DNA of 64,000 nt from Pseudisothecium myosuroides (lineage: Eukaryota; Streptophyta; Bryopsida; Hypnales; Lembophyllaceae): contig OX637295.1 of the NCBI GenBank assembly GCA_951799445.1, forward strand, positions 19,964,001 through 20,028,000, written 5' to 3'. The position numbers and the translations under genes were made by a program. Below are positions 48,300-61,500 of this stretch, piece after piece. Below the pieces are notes generated by a model. The model made no database searches and had not been told where the DNA came from. It was given only the letters and a program-made list of their open reading frames with translations. Position 1 is the stretch's first letter; every line of letters begins with the position of its first letter.

Positions 48300-48363
48300 A
48301 ACTAGTGTAGCCCTGTGCAGTTGCCATACCCAAAACAAAAGTAAAAGTCATTTTAAAAACCAA

Positions 48364-48638
48364 AAATAACTCAAAAGTCCATAACTTTGCCACCATAGCT
48401 TCAAACCCCACGAAACCAAAGCCCGTGCACCCCTCCTTGCCAAGGACTTTCCAATGGTACCAAGAACGTGACAAATTGACACACGGTTCAAAAGATACAT
48501 AATTTAGCATAATTTAGTAATTTTTAAGAGCAAAAAGTAACTCAAAAATCTACAACCTTCACATTGCAGCTTCCAACGCCACGAAACGAAGCCCGTGCAC
48601 CCCTCCTCGCCGAGGGCTTTCTGATGGTACCAAGCACC
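48364..48638. repeat. Direct repeat, two copies of ~105 bp
   Basis: 48364-48470 and 48535-48638 share AACTCAAAA, then CACGAAAC, AAGCCCGTGCACCCCTCC and GGTACCAAG. The period is about 171 bp and the units differ at scattered sites. Confidence 0.65.
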
Positions 48639-49398
48639 CCCCAGGGGACGAACAGTCCAGGGGATCTCAACGTATCAAACAAGACAAAACAAAACAAAAC
48701 AAAATAAGACAAACAACCTGTCTTAAGGTATGGATAGGGTAAGGTAGAGCATCTCCACTAAGGTAGTGTGCTCTAAAAAACAATCATGTTCTAAATGCGA
48801 TCCTATCTAGGAAAGAGTGACATATTGCTTGAAATATCTATTACTGTCAATGATGAGTTATGTAGGCTTAAAGGGTCACTTTAAGACGAAACTATCTTAG
48901 AGTGGCAAAACTTTGTCTTGTCCAAAAGGTGAATTACTTGTATTGTTTTAATATAAAAATATATTGAAATTACATAAATTCCACTTCTAATACATGTCAA
49001 TAATATGCAAGACACACGTAAAAAAAATGACACAAATTTTTCTTTTAAAGGATAAATGAAGTGCAATAATTTTTGTACATATTTTTTTATATGATAATGA
49101 TACTTTTTCAATGCAACTAGGACACTTATATGAATGTAATTCATTCAATAAAAGCTTTTTCTCCTACATTATTTAAGTTGTTAACATTTTTTTGTTGCCT
49201 TAATAAATATTGTAAATGCAATAGATGAATGAATTAGCCGTTGTAGTGAACAAAATTCTTTGTCTATTGGATTGTATCAATTGAAAATTCAACACGTATA
49301 TGTCAAAAAATCTTTCATTTATGTCTATCATTAAGCTGCGCCAAAACTAATGAAAAAAGACACAAATCATTGAAAGGCTATTCCACTAGAAACAAGAG
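48639..49398. other. AT-rich spacer
   Basis: Contains an ACAAAACAAAACAAAAC run at ~48684-48705 and a relative of the 41838 repeat at ~48758. No gene. Confidence 0.4.
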
Positions 49399-50116
49399 TT
49401 GTCATTGCTATTACAAGGTTAGCATCTGGTTCACCTTTGTACATAATAGTAGATAGCTTTAGAGTTGGTGTATCTACTATGCAAGGAATTGTATTAGAAG
49501 AATTATATTATGCTTCAAAATAAAGTTGTAGAGATGTCTTCATTCAATGGCCTTCTCCATCAAGGTTGCAAGATATAAGTCAATGTTTTGAAGCATATTC
49601 TAATGGAGTATCATCCAAGGTACTCTATGGAGTGCTTCAAAACAATGACTTATATTTTACAACCTGATGGAAGATGCCACTGAATGAAGACTTCTTTACA
49701 ACTTTATTTCAAAGCATGACAAAATTCTTAAACAATTCCTTGTATGTTAGAGAGGGTTGCTATTATGTGAGCATAGGAGTGTGAGCCCATGAGCCTAGAA
49801 TACTACACACCTATATTATAGGTGTATGTAGTATAGAAACTGTCTATGATTATAAACTATATATATATATATATATATATTACAAATATCCATATTATAG
49901 GTGTTTATGATACATACACCTTCTATAGTGTATGGTATCTATATTATAGGTACCTATATTATAGGTACCTATATTATAGGCTCAATGCTCACAAGCTCCC
50001 ATTCTTGGGCTCACATACTAGCACCGTTGTATGTTAGATACACCAACTCTAAAGCTATAAGCTATTATGTGCAAAGGTGGCCCCTGAGATGCTAGCCTTG
50101 AAATAACAATGACAAA
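49399..50116. mobile_element. Foldback transposon with long inverted arms
   Basis: The left arm (49399-~49605) and right arm (~49618-50116, less a 276-bp insertion) are inverted copies: GTCATTGCTATTACAAGG against its mate near 50095-50112; GCTTTAGAGTTGGTGTATCT against AGATACACCAACTCTAAAGC near 50037; GTTTTGAAGCATA against GCTTCAAAAC around the centre at ~49610. Almost the whole element is stem, with a tiny loop. No coding capacity. Confidence 0.7.
49741..50038. mobile_element. MULE-like insertion in the right arm of the foldback element
   Basis: TGTATGTTAGA at 49741-49751 is repeated at 50028-50038 as an 11-bp target duplication. Between them lie 276 bp whose ends are imperfect inverted repeats: GGTTGCTATTATGTGAGC on the left, GGTGCTAGTATGTGAGCCC on the right (reverse complement). 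The interior has TA repeats and several CTATATTATAGGTACC units. A 9-11 bp target duplication is typical of Mutator-like elements (family knowledge). Confidence 0.6.
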
Positions 50117-50799
50117 CCTTCTATTCTTGTGATTCAAATCAAATCTCAAACTACAATTGATTACAAACAAGAATACAAATATATATACTAAAAATATACT
50201 TTTATAAAAAGCTCAAACCACCCAAATATAAAAAAAGATAAATCTCCAAGAGAATATATCCTCTTCACCTCCAAGCTTTGACTTATATAATAGAAGATGT
50301 TTGTTTTATTTTTACTTTCTATTTTTGGGTCTATTTGGAACCATTCACTAAAACAAAAATCCTAATCATTCTAAGTATGAATTTATATCTCATCCAAAAT
50401 CATGATCTTCTACTTTAGAAGTTGTCTAACTCCAAGTTCCAACACACTTGTCTTTATATGGGAGATATCTAACTCCAACGCACAAATCCATCATCTTGAA
50501 TTGTCTATCTCTAAGCAATCTTTGCTTTTACATTTGTGCACATTTCATCATGAATTACTTCATCCATTAATGCCCATGACAATCCATCAAGGGCTATGAC
50601 ACAGTCCCTCCCTTAAAACTAGTGATTAACCTCAATGACAAGTTAGGGTAATCCTTTAGGAAATTAATCTTTCTTTTCCAAGAGGCTTCATCCTCATGGT
50701 AATCCTTCTATTTTACCAAACGCCTTTGGAATGATTTATTTTATAGGTGTTGCATATCAATATATCAACTTTTAGTATTTTCTTTGGTTTTGCAAGTAA
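50117..50799. other. Spacer before the gypsy remnant
   Basis: AT-rich; may include the 3' non-coding part of the minus-strand retroelement that follows. No LTR pair was identified. Confidence 0.35.
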
Positions 50800-52530
50800 T
50801 GCTCATGTGAGAGCAACTTTAAAAAGCTCATACAACATACGGTTGGGATCAAAAACATATTTCTTCAATAAACTCACATGAAAATTATTGTAAATATTTC
50901 AATTGTTAGGCGATTGTAATTCATAAGCCATTGGTCCTATTTGTTTGATAATTCAAAATGGGCCACAAAATTGAGGAGACAATTTCCTTAACTTATTGAG
51001 CTTCAATCCTAACCACCAAAGTGTTACTTACAAAAACACTTTTTCACTTACCTTAAACTCACGATGACTTTTTTTATCAATGTAATGTTTAGCTCTACCT
51101 TGAATACTTTTCATATTCAATCTCAAAATCAAACTCTTGCATCAATTCCATCCATCTATATTGTCTTCTACTTAAATTAGGTTAAGTTGATGAGTCCCAA
51201 TTGCTAAATCACTTGCATCAATGCAAAAAACTATATTTATCTTAGGAAAAACAATAATAGTCAAAATAGGTGCATGAGTTGAAGCTTATTTTAAAGCAAA
51301 AAAATTCAAATTACAATCATGAGTCCAAACAATCCACTGAAGCTTATCTTTCAAAAGAGTAGTCAAAAGGGCAGCTATTTTGGAGAATCCTTTTGCAAAT
51401 CTCGTATAATAACTAGCAAGACCTAAATTTTTTTATCATAGTATTGTCTTTGGATACTGCCCAATCCTGAATGACTTTGACCTTTTGAGGGCCAACAAAA
51501 TTCCACCTTCAAGAAAAAGGATGACTAAGGTTATCAACTTGCATTCAAAAACTTACACTTGCTCATCTTGGAAAAGAGTTTATTATCAACCAAAATTCCA
51601 TCTTTAAGAAAAAGATGACGAAGGTAACTGATCAACTTAGGATTTAAAAAAATCTACACTTGTTCATCTTGGCAAAGGGTTTATTGGCCCTCAAAATTGC
51701 AAACATTGGTCTAAAATGTTCCTTCATTTGTATTCTTCCACTTTCTTATAATGTATCAATATATTGTCCATGAACACAAGCACAAATTTATCCAAGTGTT
51801 GACAAAATAAAGAATTCATCAAAGTCATAAATGTAGTAGGAGTCAGTCCAAAAGGCATTACAACATATTTATAGTACATGGCCCAATTGGAATAAAAATG
51901 CGGTCCTTTCAATATTAGATTCTTTGATTCTAATCTAATAGTAGTTACTTTTCAAGTCAATCTTAGAAAATACCTTTGTGCTATGCAAATGGTCAAACAA
52001 ATCATCAACCTTAGGTAAAAGGTCCTAACTTATTTTTAATGGTTAATTTATTTAATCCTTTATAATCCACACAAAGTCTCAACGCTCCATTTTTCTTTTT
52101 TATAAAGTGGAGAGGTACATTCTAAGGAAATTTATTTGGTCTAAGGTATCCCTTATTTGACAAATCATTCAAATGCTCAACATTTTGAGCTAAAGAATGC
52201 TAATAAGGTACTCTACCTATTGGAGTTGAATAATCTATTAAGTTTATAGCATGGTCAACTTCTTTAGCACGTGCCAAATCCTCAATTTAATTTGGAAATA
52301 CATCTTCAAATTTATGAATTTACCCGTTTTGATTTTTGATTTTTTTGTTATGGATTTTTTTGTTACTTGCTCTTGTATTTCACTAAGGCAGAAGCACCTA
52401 ATTGCAACACCTTTTGTTCTCCTAAACCTACAAAATGTCTTCATATGAACACTTTTATAACTCACTGAAAACCACCACAAAAGCAACCAATGAGAGGTGA
52501 AGAGTTTTTTTGAAGCAATCAATGAAAATC
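50800..52530 (-). pseudogene. Ty3/gypsy retrotransposon pol remnant
   Basis: Minus-strand translation in broken frames gives reverse transcriptase blocks in order: [20 protein letters not shown] with TIKNK (~52030-52100), KVFSKIDLKS (~51950), YKYVVMPFGLTPTTFMTLMN and FVLVFMDNIL (51724-51912), then an RNase H-like FFALMQ/CIDASDLAIG area (~51200). The C-terminal integrase-tail pattern PQFCGPF, IGPMAYEL and FHVSLLKKYVFDPNRML lies at ~50820-51040. The catalytic YVDD-type motif reads FMDN, and stops and frameshifts are frequent, so it is dead. The integrase core between ~51040 and 51200 appears deleted. LTRs were not found. Confidence 0.8.
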
Positions 52531-53925
52531 AAGTTTTTTTTTGTAGAGAATAGTAACTTCATTGTCTTCAATTTACTGAAAAATATTTGGAGGGGCATCA
52601 TAGTTGAAGTCACTTTTTATGAGATTTAGTGAAATTTTGCCAAAACAAAAATGTTGATGCAAGGTGAGTTCAATGTTGCAGACAAAGTTAACCTATGTTA
52701 TCAACTTTAAAATCTGTAAAATATTTCTAAAGCATCAAAATTTACAAAACCACTTGAATTGCATTCCTCTTGAGTTCATTAGTAATTTCATATTTTTTTT
52801 TTATCATTTGACCATTGAGATAATATGACACAAAAAAATGGTGCAATTAGATATTTCCACTTTAGTTCTTTATACATTCTCAACATGAGTTATGATAGGG
52901 TGCTCTACTATTGTGTGTCTCCTAAATGTGAACAACTAATTTACAAAGAAAGAAGACAGTGCATAACATTAGGGCACCTTCAAAAATTCAAAAAATACTG
53001 TTAATAAGAAGTTCAAGGTACAATTTCTTTCTTGATTGGCTCTTGAATGGATTGCACAATATTATGACACCTCCAAAAATTCAAATTAAATTGCACCTTT
53101 CATCCATCAATTGTTCATAACATCCACCGGTGATCCCAGAACTAGTTTATGGAATTTAGTGCAATATACTACCTTCAAGACAAACAAGTACTAACTTTGC
53201 GACTACCTTGAGAGTGAGTGGCATTGAAAAGAAATAGAAAAGAAAGGATTTTGCAAGTTGTAAAGGATTGGGAGTACTATAACCCAAATAGATGCTACTT
53301 CCGATGTAGTGGAAGTAACAAATTGGCAATCAAGTTCTATTAGTTGTTGCAGTCTTGGCTAAAATCTAATTTTTTCAAGGATTTTTACCAATATAGATTT
53401 AGCTACTGAAAATTTTAAGTAGCAATAGAGTGAATTTTAGCGAGTTTAGTGAATGCTGACATCCACTAAAACCTTCCATTTTTTCCAATGAAAAGTCATC
53501 CATTGAAGTGGCTTCCGAATTGCGTACATAAAATAGTGAAATTAGGTTGCAATAACAAATAGCTTTATTTACCTCAAAAAAGTTAATCCCTCTATTCCAC
53601 TAAAACCCTCCAAATCAAGCACAAATTTTGTTCTACTGAAAGGCTCCGTTTTATGATTTTGATCATTGAGTAAGCCTTGGCCGTGTTGAACAACCTCGTG
53701 GAGGCAAGTCACAAATCAAGAAGCACTCCTATCCTAAAAAGCTTGGCCTTATCCATACGGGGCACCTTGTACTTGTTGTGCTTCCTTTGACGGTAGTGCT
53801 GACAATGGATTCGGTGACCACTTTGGCGCTATGAAAAATTGTTTATGAAATGAGTTAGGTTTCTTTCTTGCGGGGTATTAAGGTTGGGATAGATGTTTTT
53901 AGAGTCCCATTGCTGCCACCAACCT
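52531..53925. other. Intergenic DNA, no gene seen
   Basis: AT-rich. May include the degraded gag end of the gypsy element, but no motif supports that. Confidence 0.35.
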
Positions 53926-54669
53926 TTAACCCTGTAACATCGGCACAGCCATTTTGTGGCTTTTGGATGACTGTGTGGTCATCTGTACATTGCTTGGAAA
54001 CATTTTTTCATTCGTTTCTTTTTTGTTCACCTTCCGTGGTGGACTATGAAGAGTGTGTAGTTGAATTTGTAGTCATGCAAGTGTCTATCTTCACATAAAT
54101 GAGAAGTTATTAAAAAAAACGGATCACAAAATATGCTATTTTAATGTATTTTGGGAAGTTGTTGTTCCTTGCTCTAAAACTGAAATTTCTCCACAAAAAT
54201 GATATTTTTTGAGTTTGAGCCCAACTAACAAAATGAAGGTCATCTACTCTAGTTTCTTCTCCAATTTGAATTTTGAAAAAATTCCTAATATTGAATACTT
54301 TATTGCAATTTGAACTTTGGATGTATTTTCAATGTCTATTATTTTCTAATTATAGAATGACACGGAAATTGAGTTTACACCATCATGATTGTCATTGTAA
54401 TATACACACATGATGAAAATTTCAGATTTTTTGAAATAATTTTCTATTTGATGTGATTTTTTTTCACTTTATCTTCAAAAATTCTCAAAAAAATCAGTTT
54501 TCCACAAAAAAATCTAAATTTTTTGTGAAGTATAGAAGACATGTAATTTCATCTCTGAAAAATAAATATAAATTTTTTCATACATATCTAGTTGCAAAAT
54601 GGCAACAAATTGAGTGATAGGCATTGAGGCCTGAAATCAGTGGTTATAGGTTCATCATTTAAGGGTTAA
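53926..54669. mobile_element. TTAA element of the second family, copy F3
   Basis: TTAA at 53926-53929 and 54666-54669 flank a 736-bp body. Left end CCCTGTAACATCGGCAC, right end (reverse complement) CCCTTAAATGATGAACC. It is nearly collinear with copy F1 (8299-9037), with shared phrases such as GAGTTTGAGCCCAACTAACA. No transposase. Confidence 0.7.
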
Positions 54670-55517
54670 ATCATCAAGAATGATGTAGCTGGCAGCATTC
54701 ACAAACTATGTTCAAATATGATACTTTCCGCATAGATTTTGGGGGCCTAAACCACAATGCCTAAGCTAGAGATTTTGCATAGATCTAAGGGATGGGTTGT
54801 TAGTTTTTGAATGCGTGTATCACTGGTACAAAGACTAAAAATATAGTTAATCTCTCGTGGGGAAGATTTTTGGAGGTTTTTAGTTGGACAGAGGGAGTAC
54901 TTTTCAAGCCATGAATACTTCTACAAGTAGATCATGGGAATTTTTTTTTTTTTAAAATAAAAAAATTCCTACTGTCAGTGGCGCTAGCTCGTGCGTAATA
55001 TTAGGACGCCTTTTCGTTACCGATTGTTTGAAACCTTTGCGTCACGTTCATGGCGTCCTTGCCCGTTTTCGCGGGGGCGACCGCACCTCGATTGCAAAGA
55101 ATTTCGCTTCTTCTAAAATTTAGGTCACGTGCTTCTTCTTCTTCTTTCAGTGCTTCTTTCAGAACAGATTACTCACCAATCGGTGCAGTGTAGCGTGCAC
55201 CCTGTTTCGTCGGCGAAGAAGCTGCGGGGATGGTCTCTTTCAAGTTTCCCCCCCCCGACCGACGCGCGGGACTGAGCGTTGAGCTGGAAAATGGTGGCTG
55301 ATTACGAAGGTTACGCGCTTTCGTCAGCATTGGAGTAGTCTTGATCGTATTCTTGCGCCAAGAGGTTTGAGATCGTTCTTGAGGTTTTTGAGATTTTGCG
55401 GGTTTTGGTTGTGGCGAGCGTTGTGTGTGGCGATTAGCTAGCAAGCGGAGTAGTTTGTTTTTTTGGTTGGAGGAGTTCGTGCTGGTGATTTGGAAAGGCG
55501 ATCGGCGACGACGGGGT
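54670..55517 (+). promoter_or_regulatory. Upstream region and leader of the callose synthase gene
   Basis: No gene before the ATG. A pyrimidine-rich CTTCTTCTTCTTCTTTCAG at ~55131-55149 is typical of plant leaders or a leader-intron acceptor. The 226-codon minus-strand open frame at 55169-55849 is antisense to the leader and first exon and is not considered a gene. Confidence 0.4.
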
Positions 55518-55547
55518 ATGCGGCGCGATGGGGGATCTTGTGTATAA
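55518..55547 (+). promoter_or_regulatory. Overlapping upstream ORF of nine codons
   Basis: ATG at 55518 opens a 9-codon frame (MRRDGGSCV) that stops at 55545-55547, past the main ATG at 55528. A ribosome using it would skip the main start, so it could dampen translation. Contexts: GGTATGC for the uORF, GCGATGG for the main start, the latter having the favourable G at +4. Confidence 0.5.
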
Positions 55548-58500
55548 TATCGTCCCTGTGGACGATAACGCGGCCGCCAGGGATCATCCCGCCGTGAAGT
55601 TTCCTGAGGTACGTTGCTGTTGAAGCCTTTTCTTGTTCGCTTGTATGAATTTTGTGGGATTTTTGGATAAATGAATGGGTGAGGTGATGAACGCGTTTGT
55701 GATGGAAGCGAATCGCGTCGATGGAGCGGGAATTGAGTTTTTGTTTTAGGTGGAAGGTGTTGTAATTGGTGGCGTCTTGTGTTCGGGGTTTTGGGTTGGG
55801 TTGGGTTGGTCAATCTTGTGGCATTTTGGACAAGCGAAGGGGTGCTCATTGCGACAAAACGCGTTGTTGATGAACGAATCGTCAGTGGAGCGGGAATTGA
55901 ATCTTTTGTGTTCGGGGAAAGGTTATGACCAGTTAGTGCCGGCAGGTAGAGGATGATTACAATCTACTAGCCCTTGCTCTGGTGGTTTGTGGACCAGGTG
56001 TCTGCCCCGTGAAGACAATTAGCTTTTTGCAACGGACACATTACCCTAATTGAGCTTTCAAGCAGATTGTAGACTTGATTGGCAGTATTCACTATACCGT
56101 GAGATCGGCACTAGCCGCAGGGGCATCATGACATTGTCTTTTTTAGGAACATCTGAGTTTGGAAAAGCCCTAGGGTTTTTATTTTTTGGATGAGTGAATT
56201 GGGGCAACTGTTGACGTAGGGCAATTAGCGAAGCGATCTCTACCGTTGCAATGATATAGGGTTTTCCAGAGGACCTCTGAAGTGTTATTATCACAAAGAT
56301 CTGGGAAATATCACTGATGTTCATCTCGAACAGCTCTTCTGAGTGAGATAAGAGAGAGCAGGATGTCAATCCAGTCTTCTTGGATGATGGAGATTCTGTT
56401 GTAGTTCACGAGTGACCACTTTTTTCGGAATGACGCGTCCTTCGTCTTCGTATCCTTAACTTCGGGTTGCCTGATGCTAGCATGCTAATTTTCAAACTTT
56501 AGGTTATGATTGTTTTCAAGGTGAAAATGTTTTCCTTTCCATGTGTGCTCCATGGCAAATCAGTTCAGCACATCTTATCTTGCCTTTGGCGTTGGGGCTA
56601 CCTAAATCATTCTTTTCTTAACCAACATTGCGACATCTAAGTATCTGTCCTGGGCAAGCAGAGTTGATTTTCCTTTCTGTCGCCTGTCGTTGCGAGGCAG
56701 GAATGGGACCTATGAAATGCGTATTAGATCTATGGTTTCGCAGCTCTGTCAATAAGCATGTGGTAATTGAACAGGTCAAAGCAGCAGTCCGCGCGTTGAG
56801 GAGCATTGGTGACTTACGAAGGCCGCCACAATGGAGGGATGGCATCAGCGTGGACGTTTTGGATTGGCTGGGTTGCTGGTTTGGCTTTCAGGTGTGGTTT
56901 TGTCCCTGAAATGGCTCTTTTGCACCTTGAAGTCGTATATTCACTCCGATTACTAGTGATTTGCACTCGGTGTTTTGCGGTCGAGATGCCACTCTTCAGG
57001 CTATTATAGTAAGTTCGATATCTTTCCCTGTATGTTTATAGAAATCAATGTTCTGACACGGATTCTGACTTTGTGGTGGAAAAATGACAGGATTCTAGTG
57101 TAAAGAATCAGCGGGAGCACCTGGTTCTTCTCCTTGCCAATGCTCAGATGCGAGCCGCTCCTGATTCAGCTGATAAGGTTGAGATGTTTGGCCCTCATAC
57201 TTAATTCCATTTTTTGCTCCGATCTCTAGTGAAATTTTGAGCTTAGCCGGATCCTAAATTTTGAACTTATTCAGCCTGCGGATGCTTTGTTTTGTTTTGT
57301 TCTTTTATTAGCGGCTCGACCTCCCTCTACGCTCTATTGAATAGGCGTGAGGGGAAACAAAGACTTTCTGAAAGTAGTTGTCAATGATTGTTTGGATTCA
57401 GATACAATTTAGTCGTTGAGTGTGACACAATTCAAAAGATGAAGAATGTAGTATAGTCCATAAAGACTTCTGCAAAGTAACACTTAAGTTCACATAGGTC
57501 ATAGTTGCTATTCTAGTTGAGTAGTATGTGTACTATTCTAGCATTGTTGGTGGGCTATTATTGAGTTGAATTGGGTTCTTTCAACTTTGTGAAACAGTTG
57601 GACGGCAAAGTTTTAAGGAAGATTCGGCGTAAGGCGACAAAAAATTATGAGTCTTGGTGCACATTTGTTGGAAAGGAGAATGTGTTAAGGTGCGGTTCGC
57701 TAACGCAATCTTTATGGACGATTAAAATGGAAGTTCTGTTTCATACATCTTGTGTGTGCTTATAATGGGAAAGTCGGCCTGCTGTGACCTTGACACTGCG
57801 GCTTTAGATTCACTTCGTGTGAAGGGATATGAATATCGAGACAGAGAATACAATTTCTATTCACGAGGACTGGTGACAGAACTTGGTCCCTGAAGGTTGC
57901 CCCAAGTTGTCTCAGTATATTTATTAATCTTTCTGCAGAGCATATATTATTTAATATTCATATCTCTGAAGGCAGGAGTTTCATTGCTACGTTGCCTTCC
58001 TTGTATGTTTAGGTTGCCCTTTGGCAAGCAAGCAGGGGCTGAGCGACAGGAACTGTTGTACACCTCACTATTTCTGTTGATTTGGGGCGAGGCGGCAAAC
58101 CTACGATTCATGCCGGAATGCCTTTGCTTTATCTTTCATCATGTAAGACTGTAGGTGATAGGCGTACAAAGCATGCCTCAGTAACAAGTCGTCTTGGAAG
58201 TTGATACGCCTAATGTTGTTCCGCATTACATATAGATAATCTACGTCTGTATTTTGCTACAGCTTGTTTGGCATCTTGCTACAGATTCTCCAGTAGATTT
58301 TCTTTGAAAAGTTGACGCTGTTAACTCTACCTCAACTTATTTACATAGTTGCTTGCGGCAAATTATTTGCAATGTCAGATGGCTCAGGAGCTGAATAAGA
58401 TGCTTGAAAGAGATGCGTTTGAAAACTTCAAACCGACAACCTGTGCACTCAATGGATTCTTGAAGCTGGTGGTTATTCCTTTGTATGAAGTTGTGGAGGC

Positions 58501-61500
58501 GGTGAGTTTTCCTGCTTCAGTAGTGCTGGGGCAGACCATAGTCATTTAGATTTGGCTCTATGCGTCTGACTTGAGTCTGAAAATCTTAACGTGGTCACAA
58601 TTGTGAGATTGTTCCTCCTTATTCCTTTCTGTCGAGAGGTCTAGGCGAAGGCACTAATAGTAGTATGAATGCGTTGGTGTAGGAGGCAGCAGTAAACGGC
58701 TCTGGAAACGCTGCTCATTCAAGCTGGCGAAACTATGATGACATCAATGAGTACTTCTGGTACAACGCATAGCTGTTCTTCAGTAGTAATCACTGTAATA
58801 CTTTTATTATCCGTCCAGTTCTAATATGAGCCCGTTTTAGCGTAGCCTCCGTCTTTCGGCTTCTTACAATGTTGGTCTCTTGTATTCTTACGAGTCTAAG
58901 AAAATTTCTACTGTAGTGATTCTTTTCTGGTGCGCATTGCCTGGAACTTGCCTGGAACTTGAAGTGCAAAACGCAACCATGGCAACAGTCTCCCGCGTTT
59001 GTGAAACGCGTGCAGTGTGAGCTTACTGTATAGTTGGACATTGTGGACAGGTCTGAACGATGTTTCACTCATCTAAAATGGCCGATGGAGCGAAGTTCTA
59101 ATTTTCTGGTCAAGCCACAGGTCAGTTTCTCTACCATAATCTGCTAGGGATGTTTGGTTATTGATAGCTTATATTCTGTATTCGCAGGGGTAGAACACCC
59201 TCCAGGTAGTAGGGCAAAGTTGCTTTTGTGATGGGAGGCAGAATAACAATCTCTAAATTGCATGAATTAAGTATTGAGAGCTTTTATGGTAGCAGGACGG
59301 AGCGAAGCACAAGGTGGGAAAGACCGGATTTGTGGAACAAAGAACGTTCTTTAATATTTTTCGAAGCTTTGATCGACTGTGGATAGGCTACATACTGATA
59401 CTACAGGTGAGTATCAAATGGGGTTGATATTATACCGCACGCTTGGTTATTATTTCATCTAGAGAGATTTTGAGAAGCAGATTCCTTAAAAGCGAGAGTA
59501 CAGTTTTGGCATTGTTGGCGGATGCGGGGGCTGATCTTGAGGCCAACTGACTGAGTTGCACGTCACTGAAAGTGTAAGAATGACAACCTTTCTACAAACG
59601 GGCCATTTTTCATGAACTGGTCTTGAAATGGCCACTGGTTCAGCGAAAGAACATCCCGCTTGCGCGTTAATGAGGGCACGGCAGTATATGTGCTGACACT
59701 TGGATCGCAGGTGTTGAGGTGACGTGATTTCCTCTTGGACTGAGGTAACTGATACTTTGACAACATCTTATCCAGGCATGTGTAGTTACACTATGGAGTG
59801 GGCAACAAAGAGCTCCTTGGGTTGAGTTACGAAACAAAGATTCTCTGGCTCGGTTGTTAACAATTTTCATTACTTGGTCAGCCTTGCGTCTTATTCTAGG
59901 TATGCTGTGAATTTTTAGCTCGCTGCATGTAAAAGTGTCCTCTTCTGATATCTGCTCTTCTTTTATAAGACAGTGATCTGCTTGTTTTTGCCCTCGCATG
60001 CTATTTCTTGTTCTTTGAGTCTTGGATGCATTATCATTTGCGAATGGGGTCTTCACTACTTTAATGAGTGTGCATAATAAACATACCTCTATTTTTAGTT
60101 TCTTTTTCTCTTATGCAAGAGCTTTAAATTGATTCAGAATCTTGGGCGTTGTGTCCTTTTTAACTTCGACATCTTCCTCTCCTACATACGAGTGGATCTA
60201 ATTGAGATAATTATGTTGGCGCAGCCCTGCTTGATCTGGTAATGATGCATAGCCTGATTTCATGGGAGACGTGGAGGACTGGGTTGCGAATGATATTGAA
60301 AGTTCTGGTGGCCAGTATATGGGTTTTAATCTTCTCAATATTTTACAGGTCGAGTTCCAACTTCAATGATAACAACGAAAATTAGAATAGGTTACTTGTG
60401 TTCAACGCGCATAACCTCTATATTGCATTCTTTAGTGAGTGATATAAGTGGTTAAGAGGAACGGTCATCACCATCGTCAATTTACTTCTGTTAATTCTAA
60501 AATTCGCATCTAATATTGTGATAATCTGTGATGTCTAAACCTGCAGCTCAATGTGGCATAGGCGGCATAAAGATCATGCCTGGTCTTCTGCTGCCAATTC
60601 GCTCTTCATAAGATATTTGTACACTATGGGAGCTTTTTGTTTTCCTGAAGGGCTGGCACTGGCATTATTCATTATCCCGTTTGTGCGGAATTTTTTGGAA
60701 AAGTCCAGATTCAGAATCTTTCACCTCTTGACCTGGTGGTTTCAGGTATGCACGTTTATGATCAGACATAGTGTGTGATGGTACGAATTGTTGGATATCT
60801 GCAATTACGTGATATAATGTCTAGACTTGATCCTTTTTGTTTTCTCAGATTACAATGTTCTTGGTTCTCAGGACCAGAACTATCTTTGTGCATTGTGATT
60901 TGTACTTGCTATCGTGTTCGTTTATGTACTTCAGATTGAGACACTTATCTGTTGGCTTCTATTACAGAGTCGCACATATGTTGCTAGGGGTTTAAGAGAG
61001 GGTATCGTGGATAACTTCAAGTAAGTTCTTTAGCTATTGCAACTTGTCTATTTCGGTTGTCATGATTAGTAGGGGGTCTTACTTAGCGGACTCTGCACGG
61101 TAATATTCCTTTGTACTTAGTGCAGGAAAAGTGTACGCCATTCCCAAAGTCTAGATTACATCCTTCTCTGGTTATTAGTTCGTATGTGGAAACTGCTCCA
61201 TGGGTTCTAAGAGATGTATGCGCTGATGACAAGTTGTACTTAGAAAGCACAATGAATATTCAGTACTGACAACCTGAATTCTTCAGGTACACACTGTTTT
61301 GGACTCTCGTACTGGCATCTAAGTTCCTTTTTAGCTATTTTCTTCAGGTAAACTCGGTCTGGAGGTACTTCATGGTTTTCTCTCATACTAATCTAATAGA
61401 GAAATTCAGACGTGGAATCTTGAGTAGAGGCGTGCCTGTCTAACCCGTTTCATTGTACTTGCAGTTAAAACCGCTGATAAAGCCAACAAAGGAAATCTTA

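Noticed and set aside
55169..55849. 226-codon minus-strand open frame
   Set aside because: Antisense to the callose synthase leader, exon 1 and intron 1; proline/arginine-rich composition is that of the complement of a GC-rich leader, with no family resemblance.
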